A DNA stretch of 16,711 bases, from NCBI GenBank assembly GCA_013215025.1, contig JABSRR010000144.1, positions 1-16,711 of the forward strand, in the 5' to 3' direction. The translations under genes were made by a program, and so were the position numbers. The notes below the pieces were generated by a model. It was not told the DNA's origin. It was given only the letters and a program-made list of their open reading frames with translations, and did no database searches. Origin of the DNA: Pseudomonadales bacterium (lineage in GTDB: Bacteria > Pseudomonadota > Gammaproteobacteria > Pseudomonadales > DT-91). Position 1 is the stretch's first letter, and each line of letters starts with the position of its first letter. Shown here in pieces: positions 1 through 6,513 of this stretch.

Positions 1-321
<321 letters not shown>

Positions 322-332
322 CTAATACCTTA

Positions 333-572
333 TTAAGATTGTGATTCAGACCATTCAGACTGAGTTAAGAGGCGCATATTGACTGCATGCATAGCACCGC
401 TAGCAATATGAGGGTTCAATACCGCATATACCATTTGCTGTTTTTTTACAGGCCGAACGCCAACAAAGTCATCACTGACGACCAAAACATTAAAATGCGA
501 ACCGTCTGATTGAATATCAACATGGGCGTCTTGAAAACTGGCTTTTAACTCTTCAATTACTTGTTCAATCAT
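333..572 (-). CDS. ibaG: BolA-family protein IbaG
   Basis: This 79-residue protein has the BolA fold pattern, with HFNVLVVSDDFVG at residues 26-38 and the C-terminal GAMHAV block containing His62. In BolA-glutaredoxin complexes the equivalent histidine helps bind a [2Fe-2S] cluster, so a role in iron-sulfur handling or acid and redox stress is inferred from the family. It lies between mlaC and murA, the classic ibaG position, and starts 2 bp after the mlaC stop codon. No clear Shine-Dalgarno sequence precedes it, so translation is probably coupled to mlaC. The length fits IbaG (about 80-90 aa) better than the longer BolA proper. Confidence 0.9.
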   Translation of the reverse strand: MIEQVIEELKASFQDAHVDIQSDGSHFNVLVVSDDFVGVRPVKKQQMVYAVLNPHIASGAMHAVNMRLLTQSEWSESQS

Positions 573-574
573 AA

Positions 575-1324
575 TTACTGTTCGCTGCCTTGTGCAGAAG
601 TACTGTTAGCAGTGCTGTTATTCGTTGCCTGCTGTTTAAAATCGGTAGGTTTTGTTTCAATAATCCAATTATCAATCACCGCAGCAAAATTTTGCTGATG
701 CTTTTGCATGGCGGCCACAAACTGATTTTGATAAAGCTGACCTACATTAATAGAACCAATCACCAAGTTACGTAATTTCCATTCACCTTGCTTATTCGCA
801 GCCATGCGATAGCTGAGTGTATAACGCTCATTATCAGCCTGAATAGTTTGCGTCACAATCACCGGCTGTTTATCAGCAATCGCTTGTTGATCGGCCGCCG
901 AGGGCGGCACAACGCTGATCGTTTGACCGTTAAAAACCAACAAGCCTTTGGCATAGGTTGTTACCAGGCCTTGCCGAAAGGTTGTCACAAATCGCTGATA
1001 GTCTAGCTTAAATTGCTGACGCTGCTCAGGACTCAGCGACAAATAATATTCGCGCTTACCGTATGGCCCCATTACCGACCGAGAAAACGCATTAAAATCG
1101 AGCAAAGGACCGATAATCGAGTCAATTTCGCTGTAAAACCGCTCGGGATCATTATCAAAATAGGTCTTAGCTTCTTCAATAGCCTTGATCAAGGCATCGG
1201 TAGTATCGGCAATGCGTTGATGTGGCGACAATGGATTAGCCGATGCGAGCGATGCAAAGATGAACAGCGATAAAGCTAATAATACTTGGCTTAGGCTGCG
1301 CCGAGTTGAATACAAGTTGAACAT
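575..1324 (-). CDS. mlaC: Periplasmic phospholipid-binding protein MlaC (Ttg2D family)
   Basis: MlaC shuttles phospholipids through the periplasm between the outer-membrane MlaA complex and the inner-membrane MlaFEDB transporter, keeping outer-membrane lipid asymmetry. From the ATG at 1324 the product is 249 aa. It has a signal peptide (TRRS, a hydrophobic stretch, and a likely cut at ASLASA|NP near residue 29) and the family core with DFNAFSRSVMG, LSPEQRQQF and a C-terminal IGSINVGQLYQNQF block. The tail is rich in Gln, Asn, Thr and Ser. This start was chosen over a longer open frame to 1465 because AAGGAG sits just upstream and the signal peptide begins here; the longer form would overlap trpC. 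Context is odd: trpC, not mlaD, lies upstream (43 bp gap), and mlaB is absent between mlaC and ibaG. Confidence 0.9.
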   Translation of the reverse strand: MFNLYSTRRSLSQVLLALSLFIFASLASANPLSPHQRIADTTDALIKAIEEAKTYFDNDPERFYSEIDSIIGPLLDFNAFSRSVMGPYGKREYYLSLSPEQRQQFKLDYQRFVTTFRQGLVTTYAKGLLVFNGQTISVVPPSAADQQAIADKQPVIVTQTIQADNERYTLSYRMAANKQGEWKLRNLVIGSINVGQLYQNQFVAAMQKHQQNFAAVIDNWIIETKPTDFKQQATNNSTANSTSAQGSEQ

Positions 1325-1367
1325 CAAAAACTCCTTTGATAACTGGTTTAGGATTCGCCACGCAGTT

Positions 1368-2189
1368 TTAAACATTGGCATAAAACAACTCCTGTAGTGC
1401 CGCACCAGGATCAGTTTGGCGCATAAATGCCTCACCGACCAGGAAGCTATTAACCTTATGATCACGCATTAAACTAACATCGCTAGGCTGATGAATACCG
1501 CTCTCGGTCACCACAATGATATTCTCATCAATCATTGGCAACAGCGATAAGGTGTTATCTAAACTGGTCTCGAAAGTATGCAGATTGCGATTATTAATCC
1601 CAAGCAATGCAAGATCTAGCTTCAAGGCAATCTCAAGTTCAGCCTGATCATGCACTTCGACCAATACATCCATACCTAAATCTTGCGCAAGCTGATACAG
1701 CTGATAAAGCCGCTCGGGCTGTTGTAAGAAAGCCGCCACAATCAACAATACGCAGTCTGCACCCAAGGCACGCGATTCATAAATTTGGTAATCATCAATC
1801 AGGAAATCTTTGCGAATAACGGGTAGCTCGATTGCCGCTCTAGCGGCAAGCAAATAGTCTTCATGACCCTGAAAAAAGTCAGCATCGGTTAAAACTGAGA
1901 CACAAGCAGCGCCTGCTCGTTGATAGCTCATAGCAATGGCAACCGGATCAAAGTCAGCACGGATAATCCCCTTGCTTGGTGAAGCTTTTTTCACCTCAGC
2001 AATCACTGCGCTTTGCTGCTGCGCAAGCTTGTTAGACAGTCCGCGAACAAAGCCCCTAGGTTGATAGCTTTGATCAAGCTTGGCAATTTTAGCTTGCAGC
2101 TGGCTTATAGACAGCTGCGCTGAACGCTCAGCAATTTCTTGCTGTTTACGTGCCAGAATTTTTTTCAATACGGTTGGCGCATCACTCAT
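1368..2189 (-). CDS. trpC: Indole-3-glycerol phosphate synthase
   Basis: TrpC converts CdRP to indole-3-glycerol phosphate, the penultimate block of the tryptophan pathway. The 273-residue protein is a monofunctional TIM barrel, not the TrpC-TrpF fusion of enteric bacteria. Family motifs occur in order: [13 protein letters not shown] (61-73, with Glu65 and Lys67), [11 protein letters not shown] (98-108), VIRKDF (124-129, Lys127), the LVEVHD strand (176-181), GINNRNL (197-203) and VVTESGI (226-232, Glu229). The ATG overlaps the trpD stop in an ATGA, so translation is probably coupled. It is the last trp gene here; mlaC begins 43 bp downstream with its own strong ribosome binding site and may be read from the same transcript. 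Confidence 0.96.
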   Translation of the reverse strand: MSDAPTVLKKILARKQQEIAERSAQLSISQLQAKIAKLDQSYQPRGFVRGLSNKLAQQQSAVIAEVKKASPSKGIIRADFDPVAIAMSYQRAGAACVSVLTDADFFQGHEDYLLAARAAIELPVIRKDFLIDDYQIYESRALGADCVLLIVAAFLQQPERLYQLYQLAQDLGMDVLVEVHDQAELEIALKLDLALLGINNRNLHTFETSLDNTLSLLPMIDENIIVVTESGIHQPSDVSLMRDHKVNSFLVGEAFMRQTDPGAALQELFYANV

Positions 2190-3211
2190 ACTTGCTCAAC
2201 CCACTGCGTAAACTGGATAAACTCCTGCATTTTTTCTAATGCTTGACCTGAAGCCATGATATCTTGGGCCATAACCACGCCTGCCGCGAGCGAGTTGACA
2301 ATATCTGCAGCATATATTGCCGCACCTGCATTCAAGGCGAGCATATCGGCCGCCGCACTATGCTCGCCAGAGAAAGCGGCTTTAATCATTGCCAGACTCT
2401 CGGCACTGCTATTCACCACTAGCTCAGATAAAGATGCTTTAGGCAAACCAAACTGCTGAGGCTCAATGGTGTATTCATGAATTTCACCCGCCCTTAGCTC
2501 AGCAACATAGCTTTCACCTGCAATCGACAGCTCATCCAAACCATCGGCAGCATGCACAACCAAGACATGCTCACTGCCTAGGTTTTGCAACACTTGCGCA
2601 AGGGGTCGTAACCAAGCACGGTCATACACGCCCAATACCTGAAATTTAGCCGCAGCTGGGTTGGTTAAAGGCCCTAAAATATTAAAAATTGTGCGCACTG
2701 CTAACTCTTTTCGAGGGCCAATCGCATATTTCATGGCGCTATGATGCTTAACAGCAAACATAAAGCCAACACCTACTTCGTCGACCGCGCGCGCCACTTG
2801 CTGCGGTGAGAGATCCAAATTCACCCCAGCCGCCTCAAGCACATCGGCACTGCCGGATGATGAAGTAATGGAACGATTACCGTGCTTGGCAACTTTTGCC
2901 CCGGCGGCTGCAGCAATAAAGCTGACGGCTGTAGATACATTAAAAATGCTGGCGCCATCACCACCAGTGCCACAGGTATCTAAGGTTGGCTGCTGACTAG
3001 GCAAGTCAACCCGCGCTGAAAGCTCGCGCATCACTTTTGCCGCCGCCGTAATCTCTTCGACAGTCTCGCCTTTCATGCGCAAAGCCACCAAAAAGCCGGC
3101 GATTTGCGCGTCACTGGCGTTACCGGTCATTATTTGCTGCATACAGGCTGTCATTTGCTGCTGCGACAGGTCTTGTTTCGCTATCAATTGGTCTATTGCT
3201 GACTGAATCAT
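2186..3211 (-). CDS. trpD: Anthranilate phosphoribosyltransferase
   Basis: TrpD joins anthranilate to PRPP. The 341-residue protein begins with the helical domain of the nucleoside phosphorylase fold. The PRPP-binding signature follows, [14 protein letters not shown], with GTGGD at 81-85, then [22 protein letters not shown] with its Ser/Thr-rich loop. A later [10 protein letters not shown] segment is also conserved. It overlaps trpG upstream and trpC downstream by 4 bp each (ATGA), giving a tightly coupled GDC block as in pseudomonads. Unlike E. coli, it is not fused to the TrpG amidotransferase. No anomalies were seen. Confidence 0.97.
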   Translation of the reverse strand: MIQSAIDQLIAKQDLSQQQMTACMQQIMTGNASDAQIAGFLVALRMKGETVEEITAAAKVMRELSARVDLPSQQPTLDTCGTGGDGASIFNVSTAVSFIAAAAGAKVAKHGNRSITSSSGSADVLEAAGVNLDLSPQQVARAVDEVGVGFMFAVKHHSAMKYAIGPRKELAVRTIFNILGPLTNPAAAKFQVLGVYDRAWLRPLAQVLQNLGSEHVLVVHAADGLDELSIAGESYVAELRAGEIHEYTIEPQQFGLPKASLSELVVNSSAESLAMIKAAFSGEHSAAADMLALNAGAAIYAADIVNSLAAGVVMAQDIMASGQALEKMQEFIQFTQWVEQV

Positions 3212-3792
3212 GATGTCTTATCTAAAAAGTTTTTTAACAGTGCATGGCCATGCTCGCTGAGTATCGACTCAGGGTGGTATTGCACACCTTCAATGTCAAA
3301 TTGTTTGTGCCTCACGCCCATGATTTCATCGATACTACCATCGGCGTTTTCTGTCCACGCGGTAATTTCTAAGCAGTCCGGTAAGCTGTCTTGCGCGATA
3401 ACAAGCGAATGGTAGCGAGTAGCCTGATAGGGACTAGGCAAACCGGTAAACACACCTTCGGCCGAGTGAACAATCGGCGACAACTTTCCGTGCATCACTT
3501 GTTTTGCGCGCACAATTTGACCACCAAAAGCTTGACCGATCGATTGATGCCCCAAGCAAATGCCTAAAATGGGTAACTTCCCGGCAAAATATTGAATAGC
3601 CTCCAAGGAAATACCAGCCTCATTTGGCGTGCAGGGCCCAGGAGAAATCACCAAGTGATCAGGCTGAAGCGCGGCAATCTCAGCGACCGTAATTTGATCA
3701 TTACGAAACACCTTCACGTCAGCATCAAGTTCAGCCAGATACTGCACAATGTTATAGGTAAACGAGTCGTAGTTATCAATCATCACCAACAT
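3208..3792 (-). CDS. trpG: Anthranilate synthase component II (glutamine amidotransferase)
   Basis: TrpG hydrolyses glutamine and passes ammonia to TrpE. The 194-residue class I amidotransferase has the catalytic triad in standard settings: Cys79 in GICLGHQ, and His173 with Glu175 in [17 protein letters not shown] near the start and ISPGPCTP (about 49-56) are typical. The first ATG at 3792 was chosen; a second in-frame ATG at 3783 would remove only MLV. It starts 5 bp after the trpE stop and overlaps trpD by 4 bp. A paralogue used for p-aminobenzoate synthesis (PabA) looks alike, and in some bacteria one subunit serves both, but the position makes a tryptophan role clear. Confidence 0.96.
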   Translation of the reverse strand: MLVMIDNYDSFTYNIVQYLAELDADVKVFRNDQITVAEIAALQPDHLVISPGPCTPNEAGISLEAIQYFAGKLPILGICLGHQSIGQAFGGQIVRAKQVMHGKLSPIVHSAEGVFTGLPSPYQATRYHSLVIAQDSLPDCLEITAWTENADGSIDEIMGVRHKQFDIEGVQYHPESILSEHGHALLKNFLDKTS

Positions 3793-3797
3793 AATGA

Positions 3798-5330
3798 CTA
3801 AACCTCACCATCATGATTATCGTGCTGTTGAACCATCGCCACAGCTTTGAATATCGCGCGCGCTTTATTCATGGTTTCTTTCCACTCTAACTCAGGTACC
3901 GAATCTGCGACAACGCCAGCGCCAGCTTGAACATGCAGCTGCTTGTCTTTGATCACTGCGGTGCGAATCGCGATCGCGGTATCTAAATTACCCTGCCATG
4001 ATAGGTAGCCAACTGCGCCACCATAGACACCGCGTTTGACCGGCTCAAGCTCGTCAATAATCTCCATCGCGCGCACCTTTGGCGCACCGCTGAGAGTGCC
4101 TGCCGGCAGCGTAGCTTTTAACACATCAATAGCCGATAGCTGATCAGCAAGCTGTGCCTCGACATTCGATACAATGTGCATGACATGCGAATATCGCTCA
4201 ATGACCATTTGATCGGTTACCGCAACCGTGCCGGTTTGCGCAATTCTGCCAACATCATTTCGGCCTAAATCAATCAGCATTAAATGCTCGGCAATCTCCT
4301 TAGGGTCGGCCAGCAATTCTTGCTCCATCGCCAAGTCTTGCGCAGGCGTTTTACCGCGTTTGCGGGTGCCGGCAATTGGCCTAACGGACACTGTGCCAGA
4401 TTCACTGCGTGCTAAAACCTCAGGCGACGAGCCAACAATATGCATATCGTCTAAATTTAATAAATACATATACGGCGATGGATTTAAGCTGCGCAACGCG
4501 CGATACAAACTGAGCGGATCATGCTCAAATGCAATGCTCAGCCGTTGTGCAATTACTACCTGCATCACATCCCCATCAAGCACATACTGCTTGATGGTTT
4601 CTACAGCCTGCTGGAAATCTTGCTGTTGAAAGCCGGAGCGAAAATCTTGCTCATCCGAGCTATCGTGATCAACACTGAGGTGAATAGTATCAAGCTGCAC
4701 AGGCGAATGACGCAATTCTTCTGACAACTCATCCAGTCGGCGCAAAGCGCGCGCGTATGCATCGGGCTCTTGACTATTAGCCATCACCACCAAGGTCAAA
4801 GTACCTGCAAGATTATCAAACACCACCACTTCGGTTGAATGCATCAACACGATATCCGGGCAGTCTAATTCATCCCTCGGCACCGATGCTTGCAGACGAG
4901 TTTCTACATATCGCACGGTATCATAGGCAAAATACCCCACTAAGCCACCCTGAAAGCTGGGCAGCTGATCAAATTCAGCAACCTTGTAGCTTGCGCGATA
5001 TTGATCGACAAACTGCAATGGATCGGCCACCTCAAACTGTTCCAGTAATGTACCCTGTTGCTCAATGCTTACCTGCTTGGCCCGAATTTTAATGACTTTC
5101 TCGCAGGCCAAACCAATCATTGAGTATCGCGCCCATTTCTCACCACCCTGCACTGACTCGAATAAATAGCTGTAAGGTTTATGAGCTAATTTTGCATACA
5201 CCGACACAGGCGTATCGACGTCTGCCATTAATTGGCGCGTAATAGGAATAAGATTAAAGCCTTGATCGCAAAGCTGTTGATAACTAGCTTCATCAATGGG
5301 CTGGGCAGGACTAGGGTTGCTTGTGTTCAC
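3798..5330 (-). CDS. trpE: Anthranilate synthase component I
   Basis: TrpE makes anthranilate from chorismate with ammonia from TrpG. The 510-residue protein has the N-terminal domain with the tryptophan-feedback motif as [11 protein letters not shown] (LFES at 56-59, where LLES is usual). The chorismate-binding domain follows, with NPSPYMYLL (283-291), RPIAGTR (317-323), DLGRNDVGR (354-362), GTLSGAPK (411-418) and [12 protein letters not shown] (469-480). The start codon is GTG at 5328-5330, preceded by AGGA at 6 bp spacing. It heads the trpEGDC series. Feedback inhibition by tryptophan is likely from the family. A leader ORF with Trp codons 66 bp upstream suggests attenuation as well. Confidence 0.97.
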   Translation of the reverse strand: MNTSNPSPAQPIDEASYQQLCDQGFNLIPITRQLMADVDTPVSVYAKLAHKPYSYLFESVQGGEKWARYSMIGLACEKVIKIRAKQVSIEQQGTLLEQFEVADPLQFVDQYRASYKVAEFDQLPSFQGGLVGYFAYDTVRYVETRLQASVPRDELDCPDIVLMHSTEVVVFDNLAGTLTLVVMANSQEPDAYARALRRLDELSEELRHSPVQLDTIHLSVDHDSSDEQDFRSGFQQQDFQQAVETIKQYVLDGDVMQVVIAQRLSIAFEHDPLSLYRALRSLNPSPYMYLLNLDDMHIVGSSPEVLARSESGTVSVRPIAGTRKRGKTPAQDLAMEQELLADPKEIAEHLMLIDLGRNDVGRIAQTGTVAVTDQMVIERYSHVMHIVSNVEAQLADQLSAIDVLKATLPAGTLSGAPKVRAMEIIDELEPVKRGVYGGAVGYLSWQGNLDTAIAIRTAVIKDKQLHVQAGAGVVADSVPELEWKETMNKARAIFKAVAMVQQHDNHDGEV

Positions 5331-5396
5331 TGATTTTCCTGGGCTGTTTACAAAAAGTTTAGGTGTTTAACGACGCGTTAACTGCGAGACAGGGGT

Positions 5397-5471
5397 TTAG
5401 CCATGCCATCGCCAAGCAGCACAGCGGCTATGCCCATGCAAGGATTGATCACACCTAAAAGATAACAACAT
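5397..5471 (-). CDS. Candidate trp leader peptide (24 codons, Trp-Arg-Trp)
   Basis: A 24-codon ORF lies just upstream of trpE on the same strand: ATG at 5471, TAA at 5397-5399, 66 bp before the trpE GTG. It starts MLLSFRCDQ and ends CAAWRWHG, so two UGG codons separated by one Arg codon fall 3-5 codons before the stop. AGGG at 5479-5482 gives a ribosome binding site 7 bp from the ATG. Position, size and Trp codons match the trpL class of attenuator peptides, in which a ribosome stalled at Trp codons controls read-through into trpE. I do not see a clear downstream intrinsic terminator, so the mechanism is open. It could be a chance ORF; the call rests on location, ribosome binding site and Trp content together. 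Confidence 0.5.
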   Translation of the reverse strand: MLLSFRCDQSLHGHSRCAAWRWHG

Positions 5472-5478
5472 ACTGACA

Positions 5479-5499
5479 CCCTAAGCCGATATGATATTA
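5479..5499 (-). promoter_or_regulatory. Possible trp promoter -10 box and leader-peptide ribosome binding site
   Basis: On the minus strand TAATAT at 5494-5499 could be the -10 box of the trp promoter. It would start a transcript about 15-20 bases before the leader ATG, using AGGG (5479-5482) as ribosome binding site. No good -35 match lies 16-18 bp upstream, so this is tentative and may need an activator or be wrong. Confidence 0.25.
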
Positions 5500-5724
5500 A
5501 GCCCAAATGCTGATTACTGAGCACCTATTGGTGTTGCATCAGCCTATATCTAAACAGCCTGCTAGTTTACGAAATTTATTTACAAAACTAAAGCAAAGAC
5601 AGTGAATACTGCGCCATCTAGCTATTAATACAGCTAAAATCATTTGCGGCTCCGCAGCGATGCGTGAAAGCAAAATTTGCATCAAGCAAGATATGTTTCA
5701 GTGTAATTCGCCATAAAACCGGGC

Positions 5725-5755
5725 AAAAGTGCCAAGATCATCGCACTTTTTATTA
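5725..5755 (+). terminator. Terminator-like hairpin
   Basis: AAAAGTGC at 5725-5732 and GCACTTTT at 5743-5750 form an 8-bp perfect stem with a 10-base loop, followed on the plus strand by TTATT, giving a run of five T at the end of the stem. Because the stem starts with AAAA it could work in both directions, but the plus direction is better. No plus-strand gene ends just upstream, so it would belong to an unrecognised short transcript or act as an insulator ahead of the small ORFs at 5875. Confidence 0.4.
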
Positions 5756-5874
5756 AAATTCAGAAACTTTTACAGAAAAATATCAATTTAGAGCGATTTT
5801 TCTAAAAAAAAACGTAATGATGAATGCAACTGTCAATAAAGGCAGGTGATCGTTTTAAACGCTAGGGGAATGTC

Positions 5875-6030
5875 ATGCGCCACTTACTAAAGCGCCACAT
5901 GAACCCAGCTGAGATCAGAATAATTATAACAGCGCTCGCTGGTTCATTGGGTTTAACCACAGTTAATGGCAACTTGATACATTTAATGGATCTAAGTTTG
6001 CAAACAGACACTCGATTTATTGAGGAGTAA
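5875..6030 (+). CDS. Small hypothetical protein (51 aa), first of a coupled pair
   Basis: This 51-codon ORF begins MRHLLKRHMNPAEIRIIITA and ends RFIEE-stop. I do not recognise the product. It has a basic N-terminus, a moderately hydrophobic stretch (about residues 14-30) and a polar acidic tail, compatible with a small membrane-associated or secreted peptide. AGGGG at 5864-5868 sits 6 bp before the ATG, a good ribosome binding site. The end of the gene (GAGGAGTAA) carries the ribosome binding site of the next ORF, whose ATG is 4 bp past this stop, so the two are probably co-translated. Both run opposite to gph and trpE. It could still be spurious; the paired spacing and two good binding sites are the argument for it. 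Confidence 0.5.
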   Translation: MRHLLKRHMNPAEIRIIITALAGSLGLTTVNGNLIHLMDLSLQTDTRFIEE

Positions 6031-6034
6031 ACCA

Positions 6035-6160
6035 ATGAAAGATTTTAAATCACAATTCAAACAATTTTTCGCCAGTGAAAGCGGTGACCTGGTGATTCAG
6101 TTAGGCATTATTGCTGTGACCACAACGTCTGTCACTTCATCTATTTGGTACCTTATTTAA
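6035..6160 (+). CDS. Small Flp-pilin-like peptide (41 aa)
   Basis: This 41-codon ORF starts 7 bp after GAGGAG (6022-6027), an excellent ribosome binding site placed over the stop of the preceding ORF. The product has a basic start (MKDFKSQFKQFF), then ASESGDLVIQLGIIAV, then a hydrophobic, Thr/Ser-rich end finishing SIWYLI. The middle aligns by eye with the Flp (type IVb) pilin processing site, usually ESGATAIEYGLIAA. Gly17 would be the last leader residue, and Gly24, Ile26 and Ala27 fall at matching places. The usual Glu(+5)-Tyr(+6) is Gln22-Leu23, so it may not be a normal pilin. No tad/flp assembly genes are in the window. Alternatives are a small membrane peptide or type I toxin-like peptide; function is unknown. 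Confidence 0.55.
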   Translation: MKDFKSQFKQFFASESGDLVIQLGIIAVTTTSVTSSIWYLI

Positions 6161-6180
6161 TTCAATATACTTTTGATAAA

Positions 6181-6244
6181 GTGATTGAGTAGTTGGGCGA
6201 TTGAATAGTTAAGTGATCGAATAGTTGAGCGACCGAGTAATTAT
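6181..6244. repeat. Tandem repeat, 4 x 16 bp
   Basis: Four adjacent imperfect 16-bp units: GTGATTGAGTAGTTGG, GCGATTGAATAGTTAA, GTGATCGAATAGTTGA and GCGACCGAGTAATTAT. The consensus is GYGATYGARTAGTTRR. Units 1 and 3 share GTGA and units 2 and 4 share GCGA, suggesting growth by a 32-bp step. The array starts 20 bp after the stop of the small pilin-like ORF. On the plus strand every unit brings stop codons, so it is not coding in that direction. Confidence 0.85.
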
Positions 6245-6246
6245 TT

Positions 6247-6263
6247 TGGCGCATATGGCGCCA
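6247..6263. repeat. Hairpin beside the 16-bp array
   Basis: TGGCGC (6247-6252) and GCGCCA (6258-6263) form a 6-bp GC-rich stem with an ATATG loop, immediately after the 16-bp repeat array. There is no T-run on the plus-strand side; on the minus strand the stem is followed by AAATAATT. It is therefore a weak terminator candidate in either direction, though it may stop or stabilise a transcript from the small ORFs. Confidence 0.35.
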
Positions 6264-6278
6264 CAATGAAGCTCGTGC

Positions 6279-6300
6279 GACGCTTATTAGACGCTTATTG
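6279..6300. repeat. Direct repeat, 2 x 11 bp
   Basis: GACGCTTATTA followed directly by GACGCTTATTG, two 11-bp units differing at one base. It is another sign of local duplication in this interval. Confidence 0.6.
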
Positions 6301-6416
6301 ACTGCAGCAAATTGCTAGCACATATTTCCTAACACTTATTGCTCAGCGCCGATTGAGCAGCTCTTGCAGCATAGGACTTAAAGTACAGGTTCTAGTTATT
6401 GGCTTGGCTTCGCGCT

Positions 6417-6486
6417 GGATCATTGGCACAGGATCATTAGTACAGGGCCGTTGGTACAGGACCATTGGTACAGGGCCATTGGTTTA
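6417..6486. repeat. Tandem repeat, 5 x 14 bp
   Basis: Five adjacent 14-bp units: GGATCATTGGCACA, GGATCATTAGTACA, GGGCCGTTGGTACA, GGACCATTGGTACA and GGGCCATTGGTTTA. The consensus is GGRYCATTGGTACA. A degenerate extra copy, GGACTTAAAGTACA, may lie at 6374-6387. The array ends 27 bp from the gph stop codon and is therefore in the 3' region of the amgK-murU-rpe-gph unit. The unit length is not a multiple of three and no ORF of note crosses it. Confidence 0.85.
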
Positions 6487-6513
6487 AGAGCTTTAGCCTA
6501 GCTAGTCATAAGC

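Larger units (their letters stand above)
5342..5559 (-). repeat. Nested inverted repeats in the trpE leader
   Basis: Two perfect 9-bp inverted repeats are nested upstream of trpE. TTTAGGTGT at 5358-5366 pairs with ACACCTAAA at 5451-5459, the second arm lying inside the candidate leader peptide gene (its codons 5-7). On the minus strand the downstream arm runs straight into a run of five T. GGCTGTTTA at 5342-5350, touching the trpE ribosome binding site, pairs with TAAACAGCC at 5551-5559; that outer arm is upstream of the guessed promoter and may not be transcribed. A short palindrome, TTAACG-ACG-CGTTAA (5367-5381), lies between. They could fold the leader RNA or be operator sites; in AT-rich DNA one such pair could be chance. 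Confidence 0.35.
5331..6513. other. 1.18 kb gph-trpE interval: contents
   Basis: No long gene lies between gph and trpE. From the trpE side it contains the trp leader with a candidate leader peptide (5397-5471), short palindromes (TGCGGCTCCGCA at 5645-5656), a terminator-like hairpin (5725-5755) and an A/T-rich stretch with no convincing promoter (5756-5860). Then come two small plus-strand ORFs with ribosome binding sites (5875-6160), a 4 x 16 bp tandem array (6181-6244) and a hairpin TGGCGC-ATATG-GCGCCA (6247-6263). An 11-bp duplication (6279-6300), a hairpin GCTCA-N8-TGAGC (6341-6358) and a 5 x 14 bp tandem array (6417-6486) complete it. Pseudomonads usually keep rpe-gph-trpE closer together, so this may be inserted or fast-evolving DNA. 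Confidence 0.6.

Noticed and set aside
573..574. A hidden mlaB between mlaC and ibaG
   Set aside because: Only 2 bp separate the two genes, so no STAS-domain gene can be present there.
1325..1465. An extended N-terminus for mlaC in the same frame
   Set aside because: It would overlap trpC, lacks a ribosome binding site, and buries the clear signal peptide that starts at 1324.
4228..4629. A 133-codon plus-strand open frame opposite trpE
   Set aside because: It is a shadow of a strongly conserved gene, has a Ser/Cys-rich composition typical of antisense frames, and no recognisable domain.
5340..5396. A classic intrinsic terminator between the leader peptide and trpE
   Set aside because: The only nearby short hairpin (TTAACG-CGTTAA, 6 bp) is about 11 bases from the T5 run, so it does not fit a standard attenuator terminator.
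5660..5716. An 18-codon plus-strand ORF ending just before the terminator-like hairpin
   Set aside because: No ribosome binding site or recognisable sequence; too short to support alone.
6162..6254. A 30-codon minus-strand ORF reading through the 16-bp repeats
   Set aside because: No ribosome binding site, and the 16-bp unit shifts the frame at each copy, so it looks like chance.
6181..6486. The repeat arrays as a CRISPR locus
   Set aside because: Units are 14-16 bp, directly adjacent with no spacers, and there are no cas genes.
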